From positions 1-20,200 of IMG/VR virus record IMGVR_UViG_3300020178_000349: DNA of 20,200 bases. One strand, written 5' to 3'. The notes beneath the pieces were generated by a model. That model was not told the origin of the DNA. It saw nothing but the letters and a program-made list of their open reading frames with translations, and did no database searches. The first letter of the stretch is position 1, and each line of letters begins with the position of its first letter. The DNA comes from a virus. Positions 1 through 6,593 of this stretch are shown piece after piece. Made by a program: the position numbers and the translations under genes.

Positions 1-173
1 AGACACTATTTGTTTTGGGACGGTGGAATACATTGTAGCACACTTGATGTCAAAAGACGCGGCGCCAAAAGACAGATCATAGATTAAAATTGCTTACCGA
101 AATCGCTGTGCTTACCGCTTCGCGGATTTGAAATTTCTGCGTTACCGCTTCGCGGAATTTTTGCTGTCCGCCT
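1..173. other. Non-coding left edge, no convincing gene
   Basis: This stretch lies downstream of the GT-B-like gene that ends at 174. I see no convincing complete gene. It is richer in GC than its surroundings around 57-66 and 92-156, where hairpin repeats lie. On the minus strand an ATG at 31-33 opens a frame that runs off the window edge (11 codons, beginning MYSTVPKQIV); it could be the start of the next gene, but it is too short to judge. A TTGACA hexamer (minus strand, 48-53) has no good -10 at the right spacing. Confidence 0.5.
92..160. repeat. Tandem GC-rich hairpin repeats with GCGAAGC core
   Basis: An identical 15-bp word, ttaccgcttcgcgga, occurs at 112-126 and 142-156, exactly 30 bp apart. 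A degenerate copy begins with the same gcttacc at 92-98. Each full copy holds a short perfect inverted repeat (CCGC, three-base loop, GCGG, at 115-125 and 145-155). Read on the minus strand the core is GCGAAGC, a heptamer known to form an unusually stable single-stranded DNA mini-hairpin. No U-run follows on the minus strand, so a standard intrinsic terminator is not supported. Role unknown. Confidence 0.7.
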
Positions 174-1013
174 CTAGGCTTGTTTGCTGATGCTGATTCC
201 GTAGTATTTGCTCATGGTGTCCCAAGCAACACCTGTGATTAATTCACCAGAATTAAATTGTAAATTAGTTAAACAATTGAATAGATACTGTCTATTATCA
301 GGATAATATAGATTATTAATTTTTGAAATTGAATCCACACTGTAATCTTTTAAACAACCAGGCACTAATGATATAATTGGACAGCCTTCTCTCAATGCTT
401 CAGTCATTGCCATAGTGTGCAAACTGACCACACAGTGTATATTTTCTAATGAATCACAGAATCCTCTTGAACCTCTTGCTTTCTTAGGCAGTTTTTTCCT
501 CACTTTGATTGGTCTATTTGTGTATTTTTTGATTTCTTCTGTTGTTGATTCTATCCATTGATCCACAGTTTGTTTTATACCATACACATCTAAACCATTT
601 TGGCTAGGCGCCACAATGTACACTTGATCTCCCATTTGCCAAGGTTTAATTTTCATATTGAATTTTACAAAACGTTCGTTAGTCCATTCACCTTTGATGT
701 CTGTGATTTGATTTTCGTTGAATGTCACTCTCCAATAAACAGGTTTCCACCAATTGCAGTAACCTTTTTCAACGTTGAGATAATCTATATTTTGCTCTTG
801 AAATGTTTCATGGTATTTTTTAAATCCATCGTGTCCACCAACTCCACCTAATACTACCAAGTCCTTTTGGACAATTGATTCCACATCGGTGAAAATATTC
901 AATCCTGTTCTAGCACTTATAGTATTTGCCAACTGATGACAAGTACGCCTGCTGGTTCCTAAATCTAAACCTTTTGGAATTACTATTCTTTTGTATTGTT
1001 TATTCATCGCCAT
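174..1013 (-). CDS. GT-B-like glycosyltransferase-family protein (fourth paralogue, diverged)
   Basis: A 279-aa protein of no certain function. Its C-terminal half follows the plan of three proteins encoded at 12.1-15.5 kb: a K-P-W motif, a beta strand ending in a Q (VAPSQ), an amphipathic helix, a TNRPIKVR strand like the TDRKIIVR of its relatives, a segment ending in an EGCP/I turn, and a late G-V-A-W motif. That is the layout of the nucleotide-sugar-binding half of GT-B enzymes, but usual residues are weakly kept, so donor and activity are unknown. The ATG at 1013 has AAAGAA about 6 nt upstream and overlaps the end of gp41 by 14 nt; an in-frame ATG at 1007 is an alternative. It is the last gene of the gp41 transcript and lies apart from its paralogues. 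Confidence 0.6.
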   Translation of the reverse strand: MAMNKQYKRIVIPKGLDLGTSRRTCHQLANTISARTGLNIFTDVESIVQKDLVVLGGVGGHDGFKKYHETFQEQNIDYLNVEKGYCNWWKPVYWRVTFNENQITDIKGEWTNERFVKFNMKIKPWQMGDQVYIVAPSQNGLDVYGIKQTVDQWIESTTEEIKKYTNRPIKVRKKLPKKARGSRGFCDSLENIHCVVSLHTMAMTEALREGCPIISLVPGCLKDYSVDSISKINNLYYPDNRQYLFNCLTNLQFNSGELITGVAWDTMSKYYGISISKQA

Positions 1014-2445
1014 CAAGGTTCTTTAAGAAGTCCCTTAATTTTGTTTGATCAGTATTACCTGAATCAATTCTACTTACTGTATCACCTTTGGTAGGATCAG
1101 GTAATTTAAGTTCAGTTGTGTTTTTTTCTGCACTATCATTAACTGTAGATGTCTTTTTTAATGAATTATAAATTGTGCTTGACCCTTTATAATCTTGACT
1201 GTCTGAGTCTTCTGCTAGATCTCTTATTCTTAAACTGTCCACATCAAATTCTAAATCAATCTTTTGACCAACACCACTGGATGATCTTGTTTTCATTAAC
1301 TGTATTTGATATCTGCCTCTTTCTCTCATTGCTCTTGATGTGAATATACCAAACACGTTGTCAGCAGTTTGTATTTTACTTAAACCTCCAGATATATGCG
1401 AATGATCAAACTCAATTTCTTCTACTGCTCCTCTATTCAACTGCGATGCTGTAACAAAGATTACATTCAATTCCATTGATAAATTTCTTAATTCTTCTGA
1501 AACAAATTTGTCCTTCACAAATAAATCACTTGGAGAAACTTTTCTACTGATTGGCATCATAAGATCCAAATAGTCTACCAGTATTACATCTAATTTTTTA
1601 CCTGTTTTAATTTCATATTCTTTGATGTAACTTCTTAAGTCGTTTGCATTTTTACCACTTGCCATGTATTTGATTTGAAATCTACCTGCTTTTTTGCCTA
1701 ACAGTTTAACTTTCATTTCAACACCATCTAAATCTTTAAAAATTTCTCTTGCTGGAATATCAGTTAACATTGAATCCAATCTCATACTCACTAGTGCTTC
1801 ACTCAATTCAAAAGTAATATACGCCACATTCAATCCATTCAATACCCAATTGCAACCTAAGTTTGCCAAGAACAACGATTTACCTGCTCCAGAACCACCT
1901 GCAAATATATTCAATTCACCTTTGTTAAATCCACCAAATAATTTCTTATCTAGTGTTGCCCAGCCTGTGCTGACCTGTCCATTAGAATTTTTTAGTCCCA
2001 TAAGTCTTGCTTTTGGATCATCGAAATAATCTGTACCTATATCTTTGTGTAATCCAATCTGTACTGCCTTCTTGACCAATTCTTCAACTGGACCATATTC
2101 ACCTTTTTCCAACATATCTGCTGATTTTAAAATTGCTCTTTCTAAACTTTTGTGTCTAACAAATGTTTCAAAATCATCAAGCAACCAAGTAAAATGTTCT
2201 TCAGTTAGATTTTCTGTTGGCTTCAAATCAACATTACAACTCTTGTTCACAATGTCATATGTTGGCAATGAATTGTATTGTGACACATACTTGTTCACAA
2301 AGTCTGCTGTGTCTTGTAACTTTCTATCAAATAAAGAATAATCAAATATAGATTGGCAACGCACAAATGTTTCTGCGTCACTCAGCATCATTTCGAGATA
2401 CAGTTTTTGTATCTCATATCCATAGTCTTTGTTCTGTTTAACCAT
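1000..2445 (-). CDS. 41: Replicative DNA helicase, T4 gp41 / DnaB family
   Basis: A hexameric 5'-3' helicase that unwinds the phage replication fork and works with primase gp61. The 481-aa length is close to T4 gp41. The N-terminal ~135 residues are the helical primase-interacting domain. The RecA-like domain has Walker A GGSGAGKS (183-190), Walker B DVILVDY (about 286-292), the TASQLNRG segment and a late SGGLSKIQTADNVFGI motif typical of gp41/DnaB. The acidic tail is usual for the family. The start is the ATG at 2445: a longer frame to 2511 lacks homology and lies inside the preceding gene. The start overlaps the carbamoyltransferase end by 8 nt and lies 7 nt after a near-perfect sigma-70 -10 box, so it can be transcribed alone as an early, nearly leaderless mRNA. 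Confidence 0.95.
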   Translation of the reverse strand: MVKQNKDYGYEIQKLYLEMMLSDAETFVRCQSIFDYSLFDRKLQDTADFVNKYVSQYNSLPTYDIVNKSCNVDLKPTENLTEEHFTWLLDDFETFVRHKSLERAILKSADMLEKGEYGPVEELVKKAVQIGLHKDIGTDYFDDPKARLMGLKNSNGQVSTGWATLDKKLFGGFNKGELNIFAGGSGAGKSLFLANLGCNWVLNGLNVAYITFELSEALVSMRLDSMLTDIPAREIFKDLDGVEMKVKLLGKKAGRFQIKYMASGKNANDLRSYIKEYEIKTGKKLDVILVDYLDLMMPISRKVSPSDLFVKDKFVSEELRNLSMELNVIFVTASQLNRGAVEEIEFDHSHISGGLSKIQTADNVFGIFTSRAMRERGRYQIQLMKTRSSSGVGQKIDLEFDVDSLRIRDLAEDSDSQDYKGSSTIYNSLKKTSTVNDSAEKNTTELKLPDPTKGDTVSRIDSGNTDQTKLRDFLKNLDGDE

Positions 2446-3436
2446 TGTCCTTATTATACCACATTTTGTCTGAATTGTCAATGTGCTTGTTGTATTTGGC
2501 ACACACAGCACCTATGCATGAACCAGGATCGCCAGGATTTTTTGGAACCCATATGTCATCCCAAACCGATGCCAGTTTGATTCTAGCAGTCTTGTTCAAT
2601 GCACAACCTCCTACCAAAACAATGTTATTAGTAGGAATATTCATTTGAATCCACGAACTGGCACACATCAACACTTGTTCAAAAATGTGTTGTGTGGTTG
2701 CCGCCAAATCTGCTGTATCCTGTTCCGAATTTAATTCTGGTCTCCACCAATTACATCCTCGGTGTAGATTAACTCTTGTCTTGAAAGGCATTCTGGTTTT
2801 GATAATTTCTTCCATCATGATTCTATGATATTTTCGCCAGTTGCCTTTTTGTGCCAATTGTTCCAGTTTGTACTCTTCTGCATTGGCTTTGAATCCACAT
2901 CGTTGAGTCATGGCTGAATAAAATAAACCAATACTGTGTGGGTATCTTTGTGTGTATTTCTTTTCTAATTGATCTCCTTGTCCGTGCCAAATTGTGTATG
3001 TTTCAAACTCACCAATTGAATCTAGCACAACAACTGCCGCGTTGTTGTATGGAGATGTGTAATAACCATATGCCGCATGGCTCATATGATGATCTATATA
3101 TTCAACAGGAACATGGATACCTTGACGCTGTAAAAATTTCTTCACGTCATTTTCTTTAAATTTTAATCCTTGTCCTGCCAACAGTTGACGCATACTCTTC
3201 TTAAAAGGTTTTTCATACCAAATTATTTTTGCCGGGTGAGCCCATCTAGGATTTGATCTCACGTGTGCTAACATTTCTGGACACAGGTTAGGATCACCAG
3301 GTATGCCACTGAAGTCTGAACTCTTACCAGCCCAATGAACATACAATCCATATCTGTCTGTTAAACCTTTTACATGATATTCCATCACAGCCAGACTGGC
3401 ATCGTGATTATTTCCTGTTATTCCCCAAACTATCAT
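2438..3436 (-). CDS. Carbamoyltransferase, NodU/TobZ-type Kae1-like domain only
   Basis: A 332-aa protein related to the carbamoyltransferases NodU, TobZ and the C-terminal part of HypF, which move a carbamoyl group from a carbamoyl-adenylate to a hydroxyl or other acceptor. Visible family motifs are NHDASLAV (10-17), DHHMSHAAYGYY (115-126, metal-binding histidines), VVLDSIGE (136-143), SIGLFYSAMTQRCGF (168-182), GGCALN (276-281) and GDPGSCIGA (302-310). Full-length relatives have about 550-600 residues with a C-terminal half or separate domain involved in carbamoyl-phosphate activation; here the protein stops after the first domain. The acceptor is unknown; a modified base, nucleotide or sugar is possible. 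The start has AGGA overlapping the stop of the 40-aa gene upstream. Confidence 0.85.
   Translation of the reverse strand: MIVWGITGNNHDASLAVMEYHVKGLTDRYGLYVHWAGKSSDFSGIPGDPNLCPEMLAHVRSNPRWAHPAKIIWYEKPFKKSMRQLLAGQGLKFKENDVKKFLQRQGIHVPVEYIDHHMSHAAYGYYTSPYNNAAVVVLDSIGEFETYTIWHGQGDQLEKKYTQRYPHSIGLFYSAMTQRCGFKANAEEYKLEQLAQKGNWRKYHRIMMEEIIKTRMPFKTRVNLHRGCNWWRPELNSEQDTADLAATTQHIFEQVLMCASSWIQMNIPTNNIVLVGGCALNKTARIKLASVWDDIWVPKNPGDPGSCIGAVCAKYNKHIDNSDKMWYNKDNG
2453..2481 (-). promoter_or_regulatory. Strong sigma-70-type promoter before gp41, inside a coding region
   Basis: On the minus strand TTGACA (2476-2481), a 17-bp spacer and TATAAT (2453-2458) match the bacterial consensus at all 12 positions. 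The start codon of gp41 begins 7 nt after the -10, where transcription would be expected to start, so the mRNA would be leaderless or nearly so. An AAGGA (2448-2452) is only 2 nt from the ATG, too close for normal Shine-Dalgarno use. The whole promoter is encoded by codons near the 3' end of the carbamoyltransferase gene. Confidence 0.85.
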
Positions 3437-3443
3437 CTATTTC

Positions 3444-3566
3444 CTATTTGTAAATGAATGGATCTCTTTTTTGTAATTCTCTTATCTTCTTTTTGTACTT
3501 GATGTATGACACAAGTTTCGTGATAGGAGAAAACAAAAATGATATCGCTTTTTTTAAGTAAACCAT
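3444..3566 (-). CDS. Small basic protein, 40 aa, ending RDPFIYK
   Basis: A short gene between primase and carbamoyltransferase. It begins MVYLKKAISF, has a hydrophobic stretch at about residues 6-20 (one possible membrane-associated helix) and a very basic second half ending KKIRELQKRDPFIYK. The ATG (3564-3566) overlaps the primase stop by 13 nt and has GAGG about 8 nt upstream; the stop leaves 7 nt before the next ATG. Marine T4-like phages appear to carry similar small proteins with an RDPFIY-type end, from memory and not checked. Function unknown. Position, spacing and ribosome site argue that it is real. Confidence 0.7.
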   Translation of the reverse strand: MVYLKKAISFLFSPITKLVSYIKYKKKIRELQKRDPFIYK

Positions 3567-4558
3567 TTTTTCATCCTCAGTTTTATTTTAAGTTGTGAAT
3601 CTTCTGCGTTTTTTATAATTGTGTACAAAGTATGCAATCTACCATATTTACGCACAGCATCATTAACGTCTTTTATTTCGTGACTCCAGTCAGGCATACT
3701 CACACTCCAACCTGTTTCAAGACTGTCCCAAACTAACTTTTGACCTGCTTCATCTCTGTCTGGAACAACTATGACGTGTTTGCCCAGACTGTTTATCAGT
3801 GTTGATTGTTGCTCTTTTACTTCACTGCCTAGCAGTGCTACACCATCAATAGCAATAGCATCAATTGGACCTTCCACAGCCACAATGTATTTTCTATCAT
3901 CATCCTGAGCATCTGTGTTGAACACATAACCAGGTTGTTGTTCGGATAGATATTTTACTTTGCTTTCTACAACTTTTCTTGCTGTGTATCCTACAATCTT
4001 AGATTGATATGTGAAAGGTATAATTAATCTGTCTTTGAAACCAGGTTCAGGACTCCAGTAAAAATCATAATCATCTAGTGTTAGTTTTCTCTCTGCAATG
4101 TATTCTATCACTGAAAATAAATCTTTATCTACTCCACTTGGTTCTAGTGCTTTGTAATCTGCCCAATCATATATGGGCTTGGCTTTTGCTGGTAATTCTT
4201 TTATTTCAAATTTCGGAAGTTGTGTTATTGCTTTAAATCCAGATGTATCTGTTTTTTGTTGTAAAACCTGCAGTGCTAATTTTGTTATGATGTCGTCGGG
4301 CATATTAAGCCAACGCATAAACTTTTTCATTTTGTAAGACAAATTTCTACCAATACGCCAACTGGTTTTGAATCCACAGTTGAAACAATGAAAACTTACA
4401 CCGTCACTGGCATTAGCAATCAGTCCGCCCCTTTGTCTAGTGTCTGGTGTAGTACCGTTATGCTCACAACAAGGAGCATTGAAAGCCACCCATCCACTTG
4501 GTGTTTGTTTTCGTTTTGCTGGAAGATAAGTTTGTAAAGTATCAAGCACAATATTCAT
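3554..4558 (-). CDS. 61: DNA primase, T4 gp61-like
   Basis: Makes the RNA primers for lagging-strand synthesis at the phage fork with helicase gp41. The 334-aa protein has an N-terminal zinc-binding site (C30, C31, H33, then C58 and C61), a linker, and a catalytic TOPRIM domain with the glutamate motif VAVEGPIDAIAI (226-237) and the acidic PDRDEAG motif (266-272) for metal binding. Length fits gp61 (about 340 aa). The ATG at 4558 is the first in frame and lies 6 nt after a TATAAT box, so the transcript is probably leaderless. It heads the transcript primase - 40-aa protein - carbamoyltransferase - gp41. Confidence 0.93.
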   Translation of the reverse strand: MNIVLDTLQTYLPAKRKQTPSGWVAFNAPCCEHNGTTPDTRQRGGLIANASDGVSFHCFNCGFKTSWRIGRNLSYKMKKFMRWLNMPDDIITKLALQVLQQKTDTSGFKAITQLPKFEIKELPAKAKPIYDWADYKALEPSGVDKDLFSVIEYIAERKLTLDDYDFYWSPEPGFKDRLIIPFTYQSKIVGYTARKVVESKVKYLSEQQPGYVFNTDAQDDDRKYIVAVEGPIDAIAIDGVALLGSEVKEQQSTLINSLGKHVIVVPDRDEAGQKLVWDSLETGWSVSMPDWSHEIKDVNDAVRKYGRLHTLYTIIKNAEDSQLKIKLRMKKWFT

Positions 4559-4564
4559 GCTCTT

Positions 4565-4593
4565 ATTATAAGTTAATTTTTTGGAAAAGTCAA
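4565..4593 (-). promoter_or_regulatory. Strong sigma-70-type promoter before primase
   Basis: Minus strand: TTGACT (4588-4593), a 17-bp spacer, TATAAT (4565-4570), then six bases AAGAGC and the primase ATG. Eleven of 12 bases match the consensus. The predicted transcription start falls on or within a base or two of the A of the ATG, so there is no room for a Shine-Dalgarno. The -35 directly abuts the stop codon of the virion protein gene at 4594. Confidence 0.85.
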
Positions 4594-5379
4594 TTAGTTT
4601 CGAACTAATATTTTGGTAATGCTACCAGAACTTAATGTGTGTTTGAATCTTAAGTGATTGAACACTCCATTGAAATTAATATATTTGATTGTGTCTAAAC
4701 TTGCGGCTGTGAACGTGTTTATGTCAGACCAAAATGTATTGGAGTTTGGTTGGTTATCTAAAGTACCTTGAACAACAATAGTGCCAACTGCTTGATTCAA
4801 ATAATATGTTACAGTATGTAGTGCTGAGTTTCCATTTATAGCAGGTTGAGCCGTAACTGTTTCTGAAATAAAAATGCCTGATGCAGGATTAGTTTCAGTA
4901 AATGTAGTCACTGAATACGAGTCAAGTGGTCCAGGAAATTCTTCCGAACTCACAAAAATTGTGCCTTTGTTTTCAAAATTAGTTCCACTGTGTAGAATAG
5001 TTTTTGCGTTAGTGGAATCATTTTGAAGATACACAGTGTAGTGTAAATATTGAGATTTGATGTTTAGCAAGTCGCTTTCTGCTATGGTTATAGTAAAATG
5101 TCCAACCTTGCTTGGAGTTCCTGTTTCAATTATAGTGCCATCTCTTTCAACAATCAAGCGATTATTTTCGTCATACAGTTGAAACTTAGGTGTGTATGTG
5201 TTCAGAATAGATACTGGTTTCTGATCAGCATTCAGCACATTGAATTGAATAGTATTGTCTATACCTCTAGCGACGTTGATATTTCTTTGATACACTGCTC
5301 TATACTCCGTTATTTGTCCAGCCAGATTTGCCGTCAGGCTCACACTGTTATTTAATAAATATTTTGGCACAAGTTGCAT
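4594..5379 (-). CDS. Probable virion structural protein (BppU-like N-terminal domain)
   Basis: A 261-aa beta-rich, Ser/Thr/Asn-rich protein. The N-terminal ~130 residues run QRNINVARGIDNTIQFNVLN, then a K-F-Q-L-Y-D strand, E-R-D-G-T and HFTITIAESDLLN; this resembles the immunoglobulin-like domain of baseplate or tail-fibre proteins (BppU type), which begins with a 'quiet' linear stretch followed by a description of default and extended values. The rest is beta-strand-rich and has no motif I recognise. The ATG at 5379 is preferred over an upstream in-frame start at 5499, because the longer version reads into the divergent gene. A late-promoter-like AATAAATA lies 21 nt upstream, fitting late expression of a particle component. 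Its exact place in the particle is unknown. Confidence 0.6.
   Translation of the reverse strand: MQLVPKYLLNNSVSLTANLAGQITEYRAVYQRNINVARGIDNTIQFNVLNADQKPVSILNTYTPKFQLYDENNRLIVERDGTIIETGTPSKVGHFTITIAESDLLNIKSQYLHYTVYLQNDSTNAKTILHSGTNFENKGTIFVSSEEFPGPLDSYSVTTFTETNPASGIFISETVTAQPAINGNSALHTVTYYLNQAVGTIVVQGTLDNQPNSNTFWSDINTFTAASLDTIKYINFNGVFNHLRFKHTLSSGSITKILVRN
5354..5361 (+). promoter_or_regulatory. Candidate late box for the plus-strand gene
   Basis: The same octamer, AATAAATA, on the plus strand 55 nt before the ATG at 5417. It lies inside the first codons of the divergent virion gene. A weak sigma-70-like pair is also present on the plus strand (TTGGCA at 5364-5369, AATAAT at 5387-5392, 17-bp spacer). 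Either could drive the lone plus-strand gene. Confidence 0.3.
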
Positions 5380-5399
5380 AATCTTTAATAATTTAAATG

Positions 5400-5407
5400 T
5401 ATTTATT
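5400..5407 (-). promoter_or_regulatory. T4-type late promoter box (AATAAATA) for virion protein
   Basis: Minus-strand AATAAATA is one base from the T4 late consensus TATAAATA and begins 21 nt before the ATG at 5379. Late transcription would start a few bases downstream. Chance matches are expected in such AT-rich DNA, so support comes mainly from position before a probable structural gene. Confidence 0.5.
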
Positions 5408-5416
5408 TGAAATAAA

Positions 5417-5782
5417 ATGCTGTTAGACGACATAGAAAAGAACTTTCCGTTTATATCAGTCGTCGAATATGGCGGACAAGAGTATGTAGGGGTAATCAAT
5501 AATCAAGATAACTCCATTACGTCCATGTACATATATGAAGAAATTCACACCAATTCGAGAGAAACTTTCATGGAATTATGTAAAACATGGTGGTGGGAAT
5601 CCAATAGAATGGTACCAATTGGCATCTTTTTACGTAAAGAATTACAAAAATTCCGTAGTGTTTTAATGATGATGAATACAAAAGATGTGAAAGTGAAGAT
5701 TGGTCCAGTCACCAGTCTCGGCAATCTTGCTATGAAGCGTAGCAAAAGGAAGTCGGTTCAACTGGTTAGAAAACCTAAATAA
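5417..5782 (+). CDS. Conserved marine-myovirus protein, 121 aa, unknown function
   Basis: The only convincing plus-strand gene. It begins MLLDDIEKNFPFISVVEYGG, has a central WWWESNRMVPIGIFLR segment, a NTKDVKVKIGP turn and a very basic C-terminus (KRSKRKSVQLVRKPK). From memory, T4-like cyanophages carry a protein of the same plan, with no known role; this was not checked. No signal peptide or membrane segment. A basic tail on a small soluble protein would suit nucleic-acid contact, which is only a guess. It starts 37 nt from the divergent virion gene and its stop codon (5780-5782) touches the stop of the convergent DUF2061 gene (5783-5785) with no base between them. Confidence 0.8.
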   Translation: MLLDDIEKNFPFISVVEYGGQEYVGVINNQDNSITSMYIYEEIHTNSRETFMELCKTWWWESNRMVPIGIFLRKELQKFRSVLMMMNTKDVKVKIGPVTSLGNLAMKRSKRKSVQLVRKPK

Positions 5783-6037
5783 TTACCAACGTTTATCTTC
5801 TTTATAAGGGAATATAGTAGTGTGTGGTTCTTTGTATTCTTTAGCCCAAGCAATTTTATTCCACACTCTCTCATGACCATAATACAAAAACATTTTTGTT
5901 AAAACTTCGACTCCAGCAATAGCACTGGCCCATGTCCATTCTCCTGTTATCAACCAAGCAATTATAAATGTATCGGTAGTAGCAACTATTCTCCAGGTTA
6001 ATGTTTTAACTAAACTTCTTCTTATTTTACTTGTCAT
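5783..6037 (-). CDS. DUF2061 family membrane protein
   Basis: An 84-aa protein matching the DUF2061 plan: a basic N-terminus RRSLVKTLTWRIVATTDTF, a first hydrophobic helix with IIAWLITGEWTWA, and a second with IAGVEVLTKMFLYYGHERVW, followed by a tail ending YKEDKRW. Family members are small two-helix inner-membrane proteins of unknown role, found in bacteria and in marine phages. The ATG at 6037 overlaps the end of the preceding gene by 11 nt, suggesting coupled translation. Its 3' end meets the plus-strand gene head-on. Confidence 0.85.
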   Translation of the reverse strand: MTSKIRRSLVKTLTWRIVATTDTFIIAWLITGEWTWASAIAGVEVLTKMFLYYGHERVWNKIAWAKEYKEPHTTIFPYKEDKRW

Positions 6038-6593
6038 TGTTTTGTAATTGTTCGCAGATTAAATTCATGTGTATCACAACTGCCACAGCATATGACGTTG
6101 CGTGTGATTTTTTAAAATAATATCCATCAGTGGGCTTGACCCATACTTCCTTCATAATAGAATCCCAATCTTTGTTTAGTAGATATCTTTTGCTTGGTCT
6201 GATGATTGCTAATACAGCCGCCAGTTGTTCTATATTTTTCGGTTTTAATCTTTTCAATATTTCATTATGACCGTTCAAATGAAATACCTGATCGCTGAAT
6301 TCTTTTGCTTCTAACAATTCCCATACAGGTTCCTTATTCATCAATTGATTCAAATGATCCTCATCCTTTACATCTTTGTATATGCTTACGTTGAGACAAT
6401 CTATTTTAAAATAGTTTCTTTCTTCAGCAGTTTCGTAATCTATTGTTGCCATATTTGTTGCTGGGTCGTGTGGAATTTCTGTGAAGTAAACACCTGTGTT
6501 ATGTTTTTTTTCTGTGTCTAATTTTGCTATTCTGTGTTTAAGTTTTTCTAACAACACATTTCTATCAGCAAAGTCTATATCAATATCGAACAT
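6027..6593 (-). CDS. Miniature DnaE (Pol III alpha)-like palm/fingers protein
   Basis: A 188-aa protein that keeps, in order, short motifs of the bacterial Pol III alpha catalytic core. FDIDIDFADR (2-11) matches the palm motif PD-x-D-x-DF with its two catalytic aspartates (D5, D7). HNTGVYFTEI (31-40) matches the conserved H-x-x-G-V strand. YFKIDCLNV (61-69) matches the VKFDFLGL motif holding the third catalytic aspartate (D65). KNIEQLAAVLAIIRPSK (119-135) and YYFKKSHATSYA (158-169) match fingers motifs (ALYRPGP and FNKSHAAAY). PHP, thumb, tau- and clamp-binding and OB domains are absent and spacing is compressed. Polymerase activity is doubtful; T4-like phages use a B-family polymerase. A strong SD (AAGGAGG) precedes the ATG. 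Confidence 0.65.
   Translation of the reverse strand: MFDIDIDFADRNVLLEKLKHRIAKLDTEKKHNTGVYFTEIPHDPATNMATIDYETAEERNYFKIDCLNVSIYKDVKDEDHLNQLMNKEPVWELLEAKEFSDQVFHLNGHNEILKRLKPKNIEQLAAVLAIIRPSKRYLLNKDWDSIMKEVWVKPTDGYYFKKSHATSYAVAVVIHMNLICEQLQNNDK

Noticed and set aside
48-53. TTGACA hexamer on the minus strand as a fourth promoter
   Set aside because: At 17 bp spacing the -10 would be TATTCC, a poor match, and the good TACAAT is only 10 bp away.
14-80. Minus-strand 24-codon frame near the left edge
   Set aside because: Too short, in a repeat-rich non-coding stretch, with no ribosome site.
115-155. Intrinsic terminator after the 174-1013 gene
   Set aside because: The stems are only 4 bp and no T-run follows on the minus strand.
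112-156. Short CRISPR-like array
   Set aside because: Only two exact 15-bp copies with a 15-bp interval; too short and too few for a CRISPR.
600-851. Plus-strand open frame of 83 codons opposite the GT-B-like gene
   Set aside because: It is the antisense shadow of a well-supported minus-strand gene, with no ribosome site or recognisable motif.
2446-2511. Longer gp41 start
   Set aside because: The extra 22 residues fall inside the carbamoyltransferase gene, upstream of the promoter, and do not resemble helicase sequence.
1694-2648. Several plus-strand open frames opposite gp41 and the carbamoyltransferase
   Set aside because: All lie antisense to genes with clear motifs; translations are Cys/Ser/Phe-rich shadow products.
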